Below are positions 5,648-7,426 of a DNA stretch of 7,426 nt, in pieces. A program made the translations under genes and the position numbers. Under the pieces are notes generated by a model. It was not told the DNA's origin, did no database searches, and saw only the letters and a program-made list of their open reading frames with translations. The first letter of the stretch is position 1; each line of letters starts with the position of its first letter. The stretch covers positions 1-7,426 of the forward strand of contig JAAZID010000150.1 in NCBI GenBank assembly GCA_012510295.1, in the 5' to 3' direction. The DNA comes from Methanomicrobiales archaeon. Its GTDB lineage: Archaea; Halobacteriota; Methanomicrobia; Methanomicrobiales; Methanoculleaceae.

Positions 5648-5649
5648 CT

Positions 5650-6579
5650 ATGGTACTGAGTGAGACGGCAGAAAGCATAAAGAATATGGAGATCCGGGGA
5701 GCCGGCAGGATCGCCCGGGCGGCGGTGAAGGCACTGGCTGATTTCGCCCGCAATCTTGATATATCCGACCCTGAGACCTTCAAGCAGGAGATGCAGGGGG
5801 CCGCTGAAGTGCTCACTTCGACCCGCCCGACGGCTGTCTCACTCCCGAACGCCGTCAGGTATGTTATGCGCGCCCTGGATTCGTTTGAATCTGTGGAGGA
5901 ATGTCGGGAGGCAATCTTTGCCCGGGCAGCAGAGTTCGTCGACCACTCGGAGCATGCACTCGGGTGGATAGCGGAGATCGGGGCACGCCATATATCCGAT
6001 GGTGACGTCATCCTGACCCACTGCAACTCTGAAGCGGCGCTTGGGTGCATCCTTGAAGCACACCGGCAGGGGAAGGAGATCGAGGTCTATGCTACCGAGG
6101 TGCGACCGCGAGGTCAGGGACTCATAACGATCAGGGCCCTGAACGATGCCGGGATCCGCACAAACTATATTATCGATTCAGCGGTCCGCTACTTCATCAA
6201 TGAGATCGATCTCGTCATCGTCGGTGCAGACGCTATCGCTGTGAACGGTGCGGTCGTGAACAAGATCGGAACCGCCCAGATCGCCCACGCCGCCGATGAG
6301 GCGCGGACGAACGTCATCGTCGCGGCCGAGACCTATAAGTTTGCACCCCGGACGATCCTCGGGGAGAAGATCGAGATCGAGGAGCGGGATCCGGCCGAGG
6401 TGCTGTCTCGCGAGGAGGCAGAGCGGTTACCGTTTGTGCGGGTCAGAAACCCCGCCTTCGACGTGACGCCGGCTGAGTACATCGACCTGATCATCACCGA
6501 GCGGGGAGCGATCCCGCCGGAGCTTGCGTATACGGTCATCAAGGATTATCTGGGCTGGAGGATCGAGGAGTTCCGGTGA
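5650..6579 (+). CDS. Ribose-1,5-bisphosphate isomerase (archaeal AMP pathway)
   Basis: The enzyme converts ribose 1,5-bisphosphate, made from AMP by AMP phosphorylase, into ribulose 1,5-bisphosphate, the substrate of archaeal form III RuBisCO; it is cytosolic and related to eIF2B-type subunits and MtnA. The 309 residues match full family length. Visible motifs are NMEIRGAGRIARAAVKAL (12-29), LTHCNSEAALGCI (122-134), ATEVRPRGQGL (148-158), VIVGADAIAVNGAVVNKIGT (189-208) and AAETYKF (225-231). Cys125 and Asp194 sit where the catalytic Cys133 and Asp202 of the Thermococcus enzyme are expected, with the same offset of eight (numbering from memory). Related MtnA or eIF2B-alpha are less likely because the block around GADAIAVNG and the N terminus fit the isomerase. 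The start at 5650 keeps the whole N-terminal helix; its ribosome binding site is weak. The gene is divergent from the MCR activation operon; AMP phosphorylase and RuBisCO genes are not in this window. Confidence 0.93.
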   Translation: MVLSETAESIKNMEIRGAGRIARAAVKALADFARNLDISDPETFKQEMQGAAEVLTSTRPTAVSLPNAVRYVMRALDSFESVEECREAIFARAAEFVDHSEHALGWIAEIGARHISDGDVILTHCNSEAALGCILEAHRQGKEIEVYATEVRPRGQGLITIRALNDAGIRTNYIIDSAVRYFINEIDLVIVGADAIAVNGAVVNKIGTAQIAHAADEARTNVIVAAETYKFAPRTILGEKIEIEERDPAEVLSREEAERLPFVRVRNPAFDVTPAEYIDLIITERGAIPPELAYTVIKDYLGWRIEEFR

Positions 6580-6762
6580 AAGCTATCCCTTCGATGATCT
6601 TCCTGCTCAGAGGTGTGGTGAGAGATCCATCCGTGGGTGCGGAACGCCCCGTCTGGCCGCCAGGTTAACCCTGGAACAAGTTATCCCGGGAGATCCGGGC
6701 TGATCTACAACATCACTTCCACCAAATAGAGACACCCCTTTCTCCGGGAGACCCAAACGGCC
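6580..6762. other. Intergenic region with two small hairpins, no supported gene
   Basis: No convincing coding sequence is present. Two short inverted repeats occur: CCAGG/CCTGG at 6660-6674 and CCCGG/CCGGG at 6685-6699, each with a five-base stem and loop. Neither is followed by a T-tract, so they are not clear terminators. A 30-codon frame starts at a GTG that overlaps the isomerase stop (6576) and ends at 6668, but nothing supports it as a gene. CAAATAGAG near 6723-6731 might be a weak TATA element for the next gene. Confidence 0.4.
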
Positions 6763-7426
6763 ATGGGTACTCCTGGCGAGCTGATACCCCTGTCCAGTGA
6801 ACTCGTTGGGGATCAAATTCATCTATCCCGGCACCCCTATTTCCAACAGAATCTGATGAGCATACAACGTCGCGCCCCAAACTGCCCAGGTCCCTATTGC
6901 GATGACATCGCAATGATCCGGACTTTCATCCGTGATACTGGTAGAGATGACTACAACTCCGGGATCCCGATCGGGTGGTGGTGCCCACAGTGCGGCTGGT
7001 TCATCAATGATATCACCGAAGAGAAGATTATCGTAATCCATGATACCCTCATTGCACTACATGATCGACCAGAAGACCGGGGATGGGAGGGGTTGAAAGA
7101 TCCTGGTTGTGTCGAGACCTGGATCTATCTCTGGAATAACTACTGGGTATGCCATGAAAACATCTACAGGAAAGCTGCCTGGTTCCTTACTATCGTCACA
7201 AATGGGCATGGGTTCTGGCAGGGGAACAAGCGGACCGCTTATACGGCCGCAGACGTGCTCATAATGCGTGCTAACGGGTACATCTTCGATGCGGATGCAG
7301 AGGAGGTGGATCGGTTCATGGTCACTCTGGCCGACCTCGACGATGACGGCAACAGCAGATACACCCCGGACGAGGTCGAAGACTGGATTCGTGCAAATAC
7401 GAAAAGGATAGATATCTTCTCAGTGC
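6763..7426 (+). CDS. Fic/Doc-family protein with N-terminal zinc-ribbon-like cysteines, 3' end missing
   Basis: The frame is open from 6730 to the right edge; 221 complete residues are present from ATG 6763. The C-terminal part matches the Doc/Fic fold, whose members modify target proteins by AMP or phosphate transfer. It has IHDTLIALHD (about 93-102), GLKDPGCVETWIY (111-123), a helix leading to the core motif HGFWQGNKRTA (149-159), then ADVLIMRANGYIF and a final helix EVDRFMVTLADL. His149, Phe151, Asn155, Lys156 and Arg157 fit the family, but Gln153 stands where an acidic metal-binding residue is normal. Upstream, Cys41-x4-Cys46 and Cys74-x2-Cys77 resemble a zinc ribbon; this fusion is unusual. 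The start is uncertain: 6763 has only GGGAG 12 bases upstream, and ATG 6856 would also keep all four cysteines. No Phd-like antitoxin lies upstream. It looks like an accessory or horizontally acquired gene, but whether it acts as a toxin is unknown. Confidence 0.85.
   Translation, partial: MGTPGELIPLSSELVGDQIHLSRHPYFQQNLMSIQRRAPNCPGPYCDDIAMIRTFIRDTGRDDYNSGIPIGWWCPQCGWFINDITEEKIIVIHDTLIALHDRPEDRGWEGLKDPGCVETWIYLWNNYWVCHENIYRKAAWFLTIVTNGHGFWQGNKRTAYTAADVLIMRANGYIFDADAEEVDRFMVTLADLDDDGNSRYTPDEVEDWIRANTKRIDIFSV

Noticed and set aside
6576..6668. 30-codon frame from a GTG overlapping the isomerase stop codon
   Set aside because: The GTGA overlap looks like coupling, but there is no ribosome binding site of note, no recognisable product, and the frame is short enough to occur by chance.
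6660..6699. Two small inverted repeats as an isomerase transcription terminator
   Set aside because: Stems are only five pairs and no T-tract follows, so there is no support for termination.
6607..7041. Three minus-strand frames of 66-72 codons opposite the Fic/Doc gene
   Set aside because: They mutually overlap, lack motifs, and lie antisense to a frame with a clear Fic/Doc core.
1..7426. CRISPR array, tRNA, rRNA, insertion sequence or integration site
   Set aside because: No regularly spaced repeats, cloverleaf-like segments, transposase motifs or flanking direct repeats were found on reading both strands.

Overview
This window comes from a methanogenic archaeon. It carries a run of genes found essentially only in methane-forming archaea (atwA and methanogenesis marker genes 3, 5, 6 and 15) and an archaeal-type ribose-1,5-bisphosphate isomerase. 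The high G+C, GGAGGTGA-type ribosome binding sites, mixed ATG/GTG/TTG starts and protein character suggest Methanomicrobiales, perhaps a Methanoculleus-like organism; the genus is inference only.

Layout. Positions 1-5593 are a tightly packed minus-strand operon, read right to left: a HAD/P-type-ATPase-like soluble phosphohydrolase (5593-4721), atwA (4702-3092), mmp3 (3081-1558), mmp6 (1557-1105), mmp5 (1099-647) and mmp15 (650 to beyond the left edge). The junctions are 18 nt, 10 nt, 0 nt, 5 nt and a 4-nt overlap. A 56-nt divergent spacer (5594-5649) separates this operon from the plus-strand ribose-1,5-bisphosphate isomerase (5650-6579). A 183-nt stretch (6580-6762) has no convincing gene. 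A plus-strand Fic/Doc-family gene with an apparent N-terminal zinc-binding cysteine cluster then starts at about 6763 and runs off the right edge. The two edge genes (mmp15 and Fic/Doc) have no stop codon in the window and were translated by hand.

How the genes work together. AtwA is component A2 of the ATP-dependent machinery that reductively activates the Ni-F430 cofactor of methyl-coenzyme M reductase (MCR). The marker proteins next to it are linked to the same process by phylogenetic distribution, gene neighbourhood and, for several of them, co-purification (from memory of the literature). The cluster combines a twin-cassette ABC ATPase with an internal zinc-ribbon-like insert, an ASKHA/BadF-type ATPase (Mmp15) of the class that drives electrons uphill in benzoyl-CoA reductase and 2-hydroxyacyl-CoA dehydratase systems, small CxxC proteins and a multi-module scaffold-like protein (Mmp3). 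The HAD protein upstream of atwA is the least explained member. The isomerase belongs to the archaeal AMP/nucleoside-to-RuBisCO (form III) pathway and shows no functional link to the MCR genes beyond sharing the divergent spacer. The Fic/Doc gene looks accessory.
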